From NCBI GenBank assembly GCA_022793975.1, contig JAAWDW010000032.1, positions 1-15,777 of the forward strand: a stretch of DNA of 15,777 nt, read 5' to 3'. This document shows positions 6,608-13,814 of the stretch, one piece after another. Position 1 is the stretch's first letter, and each line of letters starts with the position of its first letter. Both the position numbers and the translations under genes were made by a program. The notes under the pieces were generated by a model that was given only the letters and a program-made list of their open reading frames with translations, was not told the DNA's origin and ran no database searches. This stretch comes from Bacillota bacterium (GTDB taxonomy: Bacteria; Bacillota; Clostridia; Peptostreptococcales; Anaerovoracaceae).

Positions 6608-7456
6608 ATGGTAAATAAGAGAAAAAATATTGAAGAACTAAATTTAAGTGATAATTTTATGTTTGCAAATGTAATGTCAGATAAAATTATATGCAAAATA
6701 TTCCTGGAAAAACTGTTAGGTATAAAAATCAAAGAAATTAAAATAGCCGAATACGAAAAAACAATAATGACCGGCATAATAAGTAAGAACATCCGAATTG
6801 ATGTGTACGTCAAAGACAGCAGCGGAAAAGTCTACGACATAGAAATGCAGAATATCTACAGGGATAAAAGATACAATCTTGCCAAAAGAACAAGGTACTA
6901 TCAAAGTGTGATTGACACAGAAGAACTGAAAAGCGGTATGCACTACAGTGAACTTCCGGAAAGCTGTATAATATTTATCTGTACTTTTGATGAATTTAAG
7001 CTCGGTAAAAATAAATATGTATTCAGATATAAATGTGATGAGGTGCCGGAATTAGTATTGCAAAATGAGGCGAAAGTAGTTATACTGAATACAAATAACA
7101 CTGATGCGGCAGATAATCTTGACGAAGATATAGCTGCATTTCTCAGATATGTGGAAAACTCAGACACAAGGAATGCGGAAGCGAGCAGAAGCAAATTTGT
7201 CAAGCGTGTACATAAGCGCTTTGAACTTGTCAAAAAAGAAAAGAGGGATGAGTATATGACACTTCAGGAACTTATGGATATGGAAAATTATGAAGCAAAG
7301 AAAGAAGCATTTGCTAAAGGACTTAACAAAGGTCGTAAAGAAGGAATTGAAAAAACAAATCTTAAGACCGCAGCCAAATTGAAAGCTTCGGGTTGTGAAA
7401 ATGTTTTTACTTCAGAAATAACAGGTTTGCCAATCGAAACAATAGAAGCATTATAA
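6608..7456 (+). CDS. Rpn family PD-(D/E)XK nuclease / putative transposase-like protein
   Basis: 282 residues. The N-terminus has the family opening L-S-D-N-F-M-F-A-N-V-M (13-23). The nuclease core shows Asp65 in R-I-D-V-Y and Glu79-x-Gln81 in Y-D-I-E-M-Q, matching the D...E-x-Q active site of Rpn (RpnA-type, PDDEXK_2/DUF1703-like) proteins. The C-terminus has K-G-L-N-K-G-R-K-E-G and a small predicted helix-turn-helix (T-S-E-I-T-G-L-P-I-E-T-I). E. coli Rpn proteins are DNA endonucleases that promote RecA-independent recombination; defence roles have also been suggested. The gene is visibly more AT-rich than its neighbours and lies alone on the plus strand. The best SD (GAGGA, 6588-6592) is 15-16 nt from the ATG, unusually far; AAGG at 6603-6606 is too close. 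Confidence 0.88.
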   Translation: MVNKRKNIEELNLSDNFMFANVMSDKIICKIFLEKLLGIKIKEIKIAEYEKTIMTGIISKNIRIDVYVKDSSGKVYDIEMQNIYRDKRYNLAKRTRYYQSVIDTEELKSGMHYSELPESCIIFICTFDEFKLGKNKYVFRYKCDEVPELVLQNEAKVVILNTNNTDAADNLDEDIAAFLRYVENSDTRNAEASRSKFVKRVHKRFELVKKEKRDEYMTLQELMDMENYEAKKEAFAKGLNKGRKEGIEKTNLKTAAKLKASGCENVFTSEITGLPIETIEAL

Positions 7457-7496
7457 TGAATTCCGATATATAAAATTTCGTAAATTAAAAATATAT

Positions 7497-7542
7497 ACCC
7501 AAGCCGATTTATGATGATTTTAATCTGCTTGGGTTGTTTTTT
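7497..7542 (+). terminator. Bidirectional intrinsic terminator between the Rpn-family gene and dusB
   Basis: Perfect 8-bp stem ACCCAAGC (7497-7504) / GCTTGGGT (7527-7534), followed on the plus strand by TGTTTTTT. On the minus strand the same stem is followed by ATATATTTTTAATTT, so it can also stop transcripts coming from dusB. Confidence 0.85.
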
Positions 7543-7570
7543 ATGTTTTATAAGTCCCAATAGTAATAGT

Positions 7571-8593
7571 CTATACTCTACCAAGAAGTTCCGCAAATGC
7601 TATCTGCATTGCAGAAGCATCGGTAATACTGTTTACGCGTCGGCGAACATCTGCCGAACCGCGGATACCTTTTAAATACCAGCCGACTTGCTTGCGCATT
7701 TCACGTACAGCTGCATACTCCCCCTTAAAGGCCTGTAAATCATCGAAGTGATGCATAAGCATTTTTATGCGTTCATTGGCGGACGGAGCCGAAGGTTTTT
7801 CTTCGCCTCTGTAAAGGGCAAGCGCGTCTCTGAAAATCCAAGGGTTTCCGAGGGCGCCGCGGGCAATCATCACGAAATCGCACCCGGTTTCGTTTATGAT
7901 TGCCATAGCGTCTTCACCCGTGAAGACATCACCGTTGCCGATAACAGGCACTCTCAGCGCACTTTTAACCTTTGCTATTTCCTGCCAGTCAGCTTTACCG
8001 CTGTAATACTGCTCACGCGTGCGCCCGTGAACGGCAACGGCCGCGGCGCCTGCCGCTTCAGCTGCCTTTGCAATCTCAACGGCATTTAAGGTATCAGCTG
8101 TAAAACCTATGCGAGTTTTTATCGTCACCGGTTTCGGCGCGGCGCCAATCTCCCGCGCCCCGCGCTCTGCACCACGTACCGCCGCGCATACAACATCGTA
8201 AACGAGATCCGGATTTTTCATAAGAGCAGAGCCCTCTCCGTTCTTTACAATTTTCGGCACAGGACATCCCATATTGATATCGAGCAGCGCATTTTCGCGC
8301 GCCGCAAGCGTGCGTGCGGTATATTCCATAACCTTGGGCTCACAGCCGAATATCTGATAAGCAACAGGTTTTTCATCATCATATATCGCAAGCAGCCGTT
8401 CTGTGTTCTTATCGCCATACATCAGTCCTTTTCCCGACACCATCTCCGAATATGTCAGCGCCGCTCCCATTTGTCTTGCTATCCTGCGCATCGGTGCGTC
8501 CGTAATACCCGCCAGCGGAGCCAGCAGAAACGGACTTTCGAGTTCTACACTTCCTATCTTTAAAGCTGTATTCCTTTTTTCTTCTGCTGTCAT
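7571..8593 (-). CDS. dusB: tRNA-dihydrouridine synthase (DusB/Nifr3 type)
   Basis: FMN-dependent enzyme that reduces uridine to dihydrouridine in the D-loop of tRNA. The 340-residue TIM-barrel protein shows A-P-L-A-G-I-T-D (25-32), the tRNA/FMN region with D-I-N-M-G-C-P (105-111; Cys110 is the catalytic acid), K-T-R-I-G-F, A-V-H-G-R-T-R-E-Q, and the FMN phosphate-binding segments G-N-G-D-V and I-A-R-G-A-L-G-N-P-W. The helical C-terminal tRNA-binding domain follows. An AAAGGA box precedes the start. It lies 41 bp after the lipoprotein gene, probably in one transcript that stops at the shared terminator at 7497-7542. Subclass DusB is inferred from motif similarity and the Gram-positive context. 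Confidence 0.94.
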   Translation of the reverse strand: MTAEEKRNTALKIGSVELESPFLLAPLAGITDAPMRRIARQMGAALTYSEMVSGKGLMYGDKNTERLLAIYDDEKPVAYQIFGCEPKVMEYTARTLAARENALLDINMGCPVPKIVKNGEGSALMKNPDLVYDVVCAAVRGAERGAREIGAAPKPVTIKTRIGFTADTLNAVEIAKAAEAAGAAAVAVHGRTREQYYSGKADWQEIAKVKSALRVPVIGNGDVFTGEDAMAIINETGCDFVMIARGALGNPWIFRDALALYRGEEKPSAPSANERIKMLMHHFDDLQAFKGEYAAVREMRKQVGWYLKGIRGSADVRRRVNSITDASAMQIAFAELLGRV

Positions 8594-8634
8594 ACCTTTT
8601 CCTTTTCTTTGATAAAAAAGAGAATTTACCGAAT

Positions 8635-9711
8635 TTAGCGCAGTGCCTCTTCAAGATCACATCTTTGTACAAGTTCACCATCCTTATAATCGTAAAGCAC
8701 TGTTTGTGTTTGTATACCGTCTGCGTCCGCCGTTGCCGCAATGCAGTTTCTGTACTCCGAATTTATATTGCCGATAAGACCGGCATAATCCGATGATCTG
8801 CATCCGAGCTTACTGTTTACATCAGTCTCCGTAATTTCTCCTCCCATAATATCGAGTATCACAATATTCCTGTAACCACTTGCACTACCATAGCAAATAA
8901 GCTCTGAAATCCCGTCATTGTCAAGATCGACGCTTTCCGCCGCACCTTTAAAATACTTTATCTCCTCTTCGCTTCCGTCATTATTTTCACGGAAAATTCT
9001 CGTTGTAAAACCATCCGGCATCTCTATATGAATATTCTCTTCACCGAGTACACCGCTGTTTTCTTTATCCCATTCACGGCTCATATCAAGTGCATCCGCC
9101 GCTTCAATTCCCGTTACGGCCCACTCGCTGCCATCCGTGCTGGTTTCGTTCTCAATTCTGGCAAACCAAAAATCCAGGTAATTGTTTGTGCCGTCATTTT
9201 CATCATAAAATCTATATTTCCGCGTGCTGTTCATAAATTCGCCGTTATCGTCAACTAAGCTGCCTGATATAAACGCAAGCTCCGGATACGCTTCACGTAC
9301 ATCTTTAAGAAACGCACCAACGGCAATTCCGCGTTCTGTCTCACCTGTGCCTGTGCTTATAAACCATATAGTTTCGGAGTTCTCACCGCTGCCTTTTTCA
9401 TTCATCCATGTTCTTATTTCAAAATCTTTATTTATATAATAATGTGCGGCAGGAAACAGTTCGTCTTCTTCGGTAAACTCTTCTTCGCATATCGCTGCAA
9501 GGTATGCTATTGTATCCGCATCAATATCTTCATCCACGCTGTATACCTTGTTATCTATTTTTACAGAATACATTCCGATGTCATCCTGCTTTTGGCCGGA
9601 AACGTCGCCAACTTCATCATCATTTCTGTCGTCTTTATTTCCACAACCGATAAATGTTCCGCAAATAAACGCGAAACATAAAACTACCGCCAATAACCTA
9701 AATTTCTTCAT
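8635..9711 (-). CDS. Secreted lipoprotein of unknown function
   Basis: 358 residues. Start at 9711 is chosen because it gives a clean signal peptide (M-K-K-F-R, a hydrophobic stretch, then lipobox F-I-G-C with Cys23) and follows AAAGGA; an in-frame ATG 27 bp upstream has no good ribosome site. The mature part begins with a low-complexity polar, Asp/Asn-rich linker and is acidic overall. One D-L-D-N-D-G-I-S-E-L-I segment (262-272) has the D-x-D-x-D-G pattern of Ca-binding loops seen in EF-hand-like and FG-GAP/VCBS sequences. That suggests a metal-bound, cell-surface protein. I recognise no enzyme motif. A TATAAT at 9826-9831 may drive it; dusB follows 41 bp downstream. The name is by topology only. 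Confidence 0.75.
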   Translation of the reverse strand: MKKFRLLAVVLCFAFICGTFIGCGNKDDRNDDEVGDVSGQKQDDIGMYSVKIDNKVYSVDEDIDADTIAYLAAICEEEFTEEDELFPAAHYYINKDFEIRTWMNEKGSGENSETIWFISTGTGETERGIAVGAFLKDVREAYPELAFISGSLVDDNGEFMNSTRKYRFYDENDGTNNYLDFWFARIENETSTDGSEWAVTGIEAADALDMSREWDKENSGVLGEENIHIEMPDGFTTRIFRENNDGSEEEIKYFKGAAESVDLDNDGISELICYGSASGYRNIVILDIMGGEITETDVNSKLGCRSSDYAGLIGNINSEYRNCIAATADADGIQTQTVLYDYKDGELVQRCDLEEALR

Positions 9712-9825
9712 AATGTAAGTTTTCCTTTCAAACGTCATTTATTCACCGTATACTGCCAAAAACACGGTCCGTAATGAATACAGTCTGCAATATGCAGCTC
9801 ATATGAAATACATTTTTCTCATCCC

Positions 9826-9831
9826 ATTATA
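9826..9831 (-). promoter_or_regulatory. Possible -10 box for the lipoprotein-dusB unit
   Basis: TATAAT on the minus strand, about 115 bp before the lipoprotein start. A TTGACA is present at 9842-9847 but only 10 bp upstream, too close for a normal promoter. The hexamer at normal spacing (ATAGGA) is poor. Confidence 0.35.
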
Positions 9832-9871
9832 ACACAGATACTGTCAAATCCTATAAAAAAATGTCCTCGTA

Positions 9872-9900
9872 TTGCTAAATACGCCTGAGCATAATATAAT
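9872..9900 (+). promoter_or_regulatory. mutM promoter
   Basis: TTGCTA (9872-9877), 17 bp, TATAAT (9895-9900) on the plus strand, about 70 bp before the mutM start codon. The gap 9712-9970 holds this and the divergent lipoprotein signals. Confidence 0.7.
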
Positions 9901-9970
9901 AAATACAGCAATTATCAGTCTGTTTTATCATGAAAAATCAAAAAATCCTTATGAAAGGAATGTGAAAAAA

Positions 9971-10798
9971 ATGCCCGAATTACCGGAAGTCGAAACAATA
10001 AAAACAGTCATCGCACCGCAAATACAAGGTCTTAAAATCTCGGAAATAATTTTAAAACGTCCTGATATTATCGCATATCCGGCAGCAGAAAAGTTCTGTG
10101 AAATTGCGTCAAACCGTACAGTAACGGCTGTTTCGCGCCGCGGGAAGTTCTTAATTATCTCCCTCGAAAACGACAGCCGCATCATACTGCACCTGCGTAT
10201 GACAGGCTGTTTGCTGCTTACTCCTTCAGACTTTCCCGAAGAGAAACATACACATATAATATTACGCTTTGAAAACGGCAGTGAACTGCGCTTTTCCGAC
10301 GCGCGCCGCTTCGGCCGCTTCTGGGCACTAGAAAAAGATGAACAGGATACATATACAGGTATAGAAAAACTCGGAATTGAGCCGTTTGACAAAAGGCTTA
10401 CCGCCGAGTATTTAAAAAAATATCTTAAAAAACGCAAAAAAGCTGTTAAAGCATGTCTGCTTGATCAGAGCATCATCGCCGGTATCGGCAACATCTATTC
10501 CGATGAGATTTTATTCACTTCGGGAATTTTGCCTTCCCGTCGCGCAAACAGTTTAAACGAAAATGACTTTGAACGCCTTGCCGCAGTTATTCCGGAGCGG
10601 CTTACATACTTTATTGAAAAAAATAAAATTACATCCGAAGAATATCTAAAAACGAAAGGGCAGGAATACCGTAACACTCCGTTTCTGCAAGTCTACGGAC
10701 ACTCAGGTGAGCCTTGCCCTGTCTGCGGAAGCACTCTTGTCCGCACTGTCATCGGAGGCAGGAGCAGCGTATACTGTCCTCACTGCCAAAAAGTCTAA
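9971..10798 (+). CDS. mutM: Formamidopyrimidine-DNA glycosylase (Fpg)
   Basis: Bifunctional base-excision repair enzyme that removes 8-oxoguanine and formamidopyrimidines and cleaves the abasic strand. The start is fixed by biology: after Met removal Pro2 is the catalytic nucleophile in M-P-E-L-P-E-V-E-T, so longer in-frame readings from 9872 are wrong (that site is also the promoter). AAAGGA precedes the ATG. Other marks are Glu3, Lys59 in R-R-G-K-F, the H2TH segment Q-S-I-I-A-G-I-G-N-I-Y-S-D-E, and a C-terminal zinc finger (C249, C252, C269, C272) with Arg264. Length of 275 residues is typical. The gene converges on another DNA glycosylase gene with 41 bp between stops and no visible terminator. 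Confidence 0.96.
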   Translation: MPELPEVETIKTVIAPQIQGLKISEIILKRPDIIAYPAAEKFCEIASNRTVTAVSRRGKFLIISLENDSRIILHLRMTGCLLLTPSDFPEEKHTHIILRFENGSELRFSDARRFGRFWALEKDEQDTYTGIEKLGIEPFDKRLTAEYLKKYLKKRKKAVKACLLDQSIIAGIGNIYSDEILFTSGILPSRRANSLNENDFERLAAVIPERLTYFIEKNKITSEEYLKTKGQEYRNTPFLQVYGHSGEPCPVCGSTLVRTVIGGRSSVYCPHCQKV

Positions 10799-10839
10799 TG
10801 ATGCGGTGCATCGCACAGATGCTGAAATCAGTATCACTG

Positions 10840-11340
10840 TCAATTCTGTCCCAATTCCTCACCCCACGCTTCTGTAAGTCGCGTAAGACTCCACGCTGCG
10901 TTGGCGGGGCTTGTAGACGGCAGTTTAACCGCTTTGGGCCATCCGCCGCGCACCGCCGCTTCCGCAAAAAATTTTATGTACAGCTTATATGCTTTATCAC
11001 CGTTGCAGATTATCTTCTCTATCTTAGGGGCGGCGCGCAGTACCATACCTATATCCGCAGGTTCGGGGTCCCTTATACTGCTGTCCTCCGAGCCTTCAAT
11101 TTCACACGCCGCAAGTACATCCCACACAGCAATGCGCCCGCAAATCAGCATTGCTTTCTTTTCTTCGATACTGTACGGTATCTCCGTACCAAGCACCGCT
11201 GCCAATACCTTCCAAAAACGGTTTTGAGGGTGCCCGTAATAGAAACCCTGCTCCCGTGATTTTACGGAAGGCATAGTTCCCAGCACAAGCACCCTTGAGT
11301 TCTCATCATATACAGGTTTAAAATCGTGTTCCACACGCAT
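10840..11340 (-). CDS. DNA-deoxyinosine (hypoxanthine) glycosylase, uracil-DNA glycosylase superfamily
   Basis: 166 residues of the uracil-DNA glycosylase fold, closest to the family-6 hypoxanthine-DNA glycosylases (HDG). Motif I region is G-T-M-P-S-V-K-S-R-E-Q-G-F-Y-Y-G-H-P-Q-N (21-40); Asn40 matches the Asn important for hypoxanthine removal in that family. The C-terminal motif L-P-S-T-S-P-A-N-A is also present. It would remove hypoxanthine (deaminated adenine) from DNA, complementing mutM next door and, at the nucleotide pool level, RdgB. The start has an AAAGG 12 nt upstream, rather far. It lies 65 bp after coaX with an inverted repeat between. Confidence 0.9.
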   Translation of the reverse strand: MRVEHDFKPVYDENSRVLVLGTMPSVKSREQGFYYGHPQNRFWKVLAAVLGTEIPYSIEEKKAMLICGRIAVWDVLAACEIEGSEDSSIRDPEPADIGMVLRAAPKIEKIICNGDKAYKLYIKFFAEAAVRGGWPKAVKLPSTSPANAAWSLTRLTEAWGEELGQN

Positions 11341-11343
11341 TGC

Positions 11344-11364
11344 CGTACACTGCCTTTCTGTACG
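11344..11364. repeat. Inverted repeat around the ribosome binding site of the HDG gene
   Basis: CGTACA (11344-11349) and TGTACG (11359-11364), perfect 6-bp arms separated by 9 bases. The AAAGG ribosome site of the downstream glycosylase gene lies in the loop (minus-strand sense). Confidence 0.5.
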
Positions 11365-11379
11365 AAACTAAACTGTGAT

Positions 11380-11399
11380 AATATTGTACAAACAATATT
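11380..11399. repeat. Perfect 8-bp inverted repeat between coaX and the HDG gene
   Basis: AATATTGT (11380-11387), four bases, ACAATATT (11392-11399). No T-run follows, so it is a poor terminator. Its symmetry and short spacer resemble a dimeric repressor site. Confidence 0.6.
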
Positions 11400-11405
11400 G
11401 ACTGC

Positions 11406-12251
11406 TTAGTCCGCATTGTTTTCATATGTTAAATCTTCTCCATCGGCAATCTTCCTTTTTTCGCGTTCCCTGCGGTTTTTTTCATATATAATCTGCAAAC
11501 CCTCTAAAGTCAGCATGCCGTCTACTTTATCAATGCAGTCAACTCCGCCTTTAATCATACTTGCCATACCTCCGGTTGCAATTACTTTTATAGGTTTATC
11601 GGCACCGCAGATTTCACTTAGCTCTTCTTTCATCTTTCTGACAATATAATCCACCATTCCCATATGTCCGTATACAAGTCCAGACTGCATAGACTGTATT
11701 GTGTTTTTGCAAATCACGTGTCCCGGCTCTTCAAGCTCTACTTTCGGCAGTTTCGCCGTCTTTTCTACAAGTGCTTCCGAAGTTATTTTAAGTCCCGGTG
11801 CTATCGTACCACCAAGATATTCAGCCTTATCCGTCACAGCACAGAAAGTAGTCGCCGTTCCCATATCTATTATGATAAGCGGTCCACCATACTTAGCATA
11901 AGCGCCCACGGCATTTACTATTCTGTCGGCACCCACCTGCTTAGGATTGTCATATTTTATGAGAAGCCCCGTCTTTACTCCCGGTTCTATGACTATCGGC
12001 TTGCAGCCGAAATACTTTCTGGACATATGCTGAAGCGTATAGAGTACGGACGGTACTACCGTTGAAATAATAACATCTTTCACTTCTTTTGAATCAAGTC
12101 CCACATACGTAAAAAGTTGATTTACAATCATACCGTATTCATCAGCACTCTTCTTATTATCCGTTTCCATTCTCCAGTTCTGAATAAGTTTTCCGCCCCT
12201 AAAAACACCGAGAACTATGTTGGTATTTCCGACGTCAAATGCAAGTAGCAT
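11406..12251 (-). CDS. coaX: Type III pantothenate kinase
   Basis: ATP-dependent phosphorylation of pantothenate, the first step of CoA synthesis; the type III enzyme is a cytosolic dimer that is feedback-resistant to CoA. 281 residues from the start at 12251, chosen because it follows AAAGGAGG at 7 nt and opens M-L-L-A-F-D-V-G-N-T-N (phosphate-1 motif, Asp6). A longer reading would add 40 basic residues that belong to the preceding gene's overlap region. Other signatures: G-A-D-R-I-V-N, I-D-M-G-T-A-T-T-F (phosphate-2), G-G-T-I-A-P-G-L, and A-T-G-G-M-A. The gene starts inside the 3' end of the phosphodiesterase gene (17-bp overlap), so it is almost certainly cotranscribed with it. Confidence 0.96.
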   Translation of the reverse strand: MLLAFDVGNTNIVLGVFRGGKLIQNWRMETDNKKSADEYGMIVNQLFTYVGLDSKEVKDVIISTVVPSVLYTLQHMSRKYFGCKPIVIEPGVKTGLLIKYDNPKQVGADRIVNAVGAYAKYGGPLIIIDMGTATTFCAVTDKAEYLGGTIAPGLKITSEALVEKTAKLPKVELEEPGHVICKNTIQSMQSGLVYGHMGMVDYIVRKMKEELSEICGADKPIKVIATGGMASMIKGGVDCIDKVDGMLTLEGLQIIYEKNRREREKRKIADGEDLTYENNAD

Positions 12252-13785
12252 AGATTTCCTCCTTTGCTCTGTTCCAATCATTAAATATATATTTTGCCGC
12301 TTTTCCAAGAACTTCCTTCTCCTTTTCCGTGAGAACAATCCCCTCCGGTAGATAGATGAGGATATTTTCATAATTTATATGCGGTCTTCCGTCCCAGGTA
12401 TTTACAGGTGATGTTACCATTCCTGCCGAATTTCTGCCGGAGCTGTCTTCATAAACATATACAGGTACTGCCGTATCATACTCTGAGATCCTGAATTCTT
12501 TAAGCACGCCTGCATCATAATATCCGCATTCGCCTGCGGCCATTACGACGGAATGCATAAGCATATTTTTTTCTTTACTGCCGAGTCCTGCATATAATGA
12601 AAGTTTTTCCGCCATATCGGGATATTCTCTTATATTTTTTAGGCGGTATGCATTTTTCTGTTCAACAATACGCAGATATTTCCTGCCTGCTTTCGTACCT
12701 TTATATATAACATAATCCGTACCTTCAGAATACCGAAGATTTTTTATCGTAAGTGTATGCATTCCGTCTGCCATATTATCAAGCAACGCCTGCGAAAGTG
12801 CATATCCGTCCATATAGTACCAAATACCGAAGCTTCCCGCACCATACACAGGCAGTGACAGAATTTCTGTCAAAGACACATTTGCAAGTGTTACATCAGA
12901 CAGCTTCTCTCCGGACAGCGGATCCGTAAGATAAAAGGATCTCTCATCGCCTTCAAACTCATCCGGAGCAAGAGTGCTGGAATAAACTCCGTATATCCCT
13001 TTCTCAATGAGCGCATTCGCATCGCTGAAATTATTCAGCGGATGCATATACACACGCACTCCGTCTGCCGCAAGCCTGTATGCAACCTCTTCGTAGGCGT
13101 ATCCTATCCCTACCGTAACAGCAAAAATTTCTTTATCCGCTACAAATGCAAGCAATCTGCCATAGTCCATATAATTCATCGTGTAGAGCGTGAATATCAT
13201 ATCTTTATAGCCCAGCCTTTTTACCTGCTCGTACTGATAATAGTCATATATCTGTGGAACTATATTATCTATATAATCCGGATATTTACGTGCTATCAGT
13301 GAAAGCAGTTCCAGCGAATTTTCTTTGCAGTCGGTCACTATTCTCACATCAGGATGCTCGTCAAGTATCGGCGTCAACATGTCAAACGACATCGGTGTAA
13401 ACATTCCATGTATCTTATTTGACAAATATTCTTCAGCCGTCGGTCTCTTGTCAAACTCTACTCCCAAATACTGTTTTGTCCACGATGAACCAAAATCGTG
13501 CACCATCACAATTTTTTCATCTGATGTGATAAGCATATCAAGCTCAATAAGTGTATGCCCCGCCTCTATCGACTGTAGCACTGCTTCCAGTGAATTTGTA
13601 GTATTATATCCGCGCGCCGTACCTCCCGCATGTGCAATTACACGCGGCGGCAAATTCTCAGTCTTTGCTGCTTCTGCTGCGTATATATGCGAACAAAAAG
13701 CAGTGACACACACGATGATAAGCGCTGTCACTGCCGATAATCTATGGATTTTTATTTTTCTTCGTTTTTTTTTACTCTTTTCCAT
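12235..13785 (-). CDS. Secreted glycerophosphodiester phosphodiesterase-like protein
   Basis: 516 residues. N-terminus: basic stretch, hydrophobic segment (about 15-36), probable signal peptide cleavage near Y-A-A-E-A, so it is exported or membrane-anchored. The catalytic GDPD domain (about 47-300) shows A-H-A-G-G (His52), N-S-L-E-A, E81-x-D83 (I-E-L-D), His96-Asp and T-D-C-K-E-N. These match the two-histidine, metal-dependent GDPD active site, which releases glycerol-3-phosphate from glycerophosphodiesters. The usual H-R-G reads H-A-G. The C-terminal 200 residues match no domain I know. No strong ribosome site precedes the start; translation may be coupled to pucR, which ends 29 bp upstream. 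The substrate is uncertain. Confidence 0.86.
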   Translation of the reverse strand: MEKSKKKRRKIKIHRLSAVTALIIVCVTAFCSHIYAAEAAKTENLPPRVIAHAGGTARGYNTTNSLEAVLQSIEAGHTLIELDMLITSDEKIVMVHDFGSSWTKQYLGVEFDKRPTAEEYLSNKIHGMFTPMSFDMLTPILDEHPDVRIVTDCKENSLELLSLIARKYPDYIDNIVPQIYDYYQYEQVKRLGYKDMIFTLYTMNYMDYGRLLAFVADKEIFAVTVGIGYAYEEVAYRLAADGVRVYMHPLNNFSDANALIEKGIYGVYSSTLAPDEFEGDERSFYLTDPLSGEKLSDVTLANVSLTEILSLPVYGAGSFGIWYYMDGYALSQALLDNMADGMHTLTIKNLRYSEGTDYVIYKGTKAGRKYLRIVEQKNAYRLKNIREYPDMAEKLSLYAGLGSKEKNMLMHSVVMAAGECGYYDAGVLKEFRISEYDTAVPVYVYEDSSGRNSAGMVTSPVNTWDGRPHINYENILIYLPEGIVLTEKEKEVLGKAAKYIFNDWNRAKEEIYATCI

Positions 13786-13814
13786 TGCCGTATAAATTCT
13801 GCCTGCCCCGTAAA

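Noticed and set aside
9712..9738. Start of the lipoprotein 9 codons upstream
   Set aside because: It would put polar charged residues before the signal peptide and has no good ribosome site.
9842..9847. TTGACA as the -35 box of the lipoprotein promoter
   Set aside because: Only 10 bp from the TATAAT; sigma-A promoters need about 16-18 bp.
9872..9970. Upstream extension of mutM from a TTG codon at 9872
   Set aside because: Fpg needs Pro as residue 2 for catalysis; only the start at 9971 gives this, and the extension would overlap the promoter hexamers.
10800..10812. GATGC/GCATC hairpin after mutM as a terminator
   Set aside because: Only five pairs and no T-run on either strand.
12252..12371. 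40-residue N-terminal extension of coaX
   Set aside because: It is basic and unlike any CoaX, lies in the coding end of the phosphodiesterase gene, and the start at 12251 has an ideal ribosome site.
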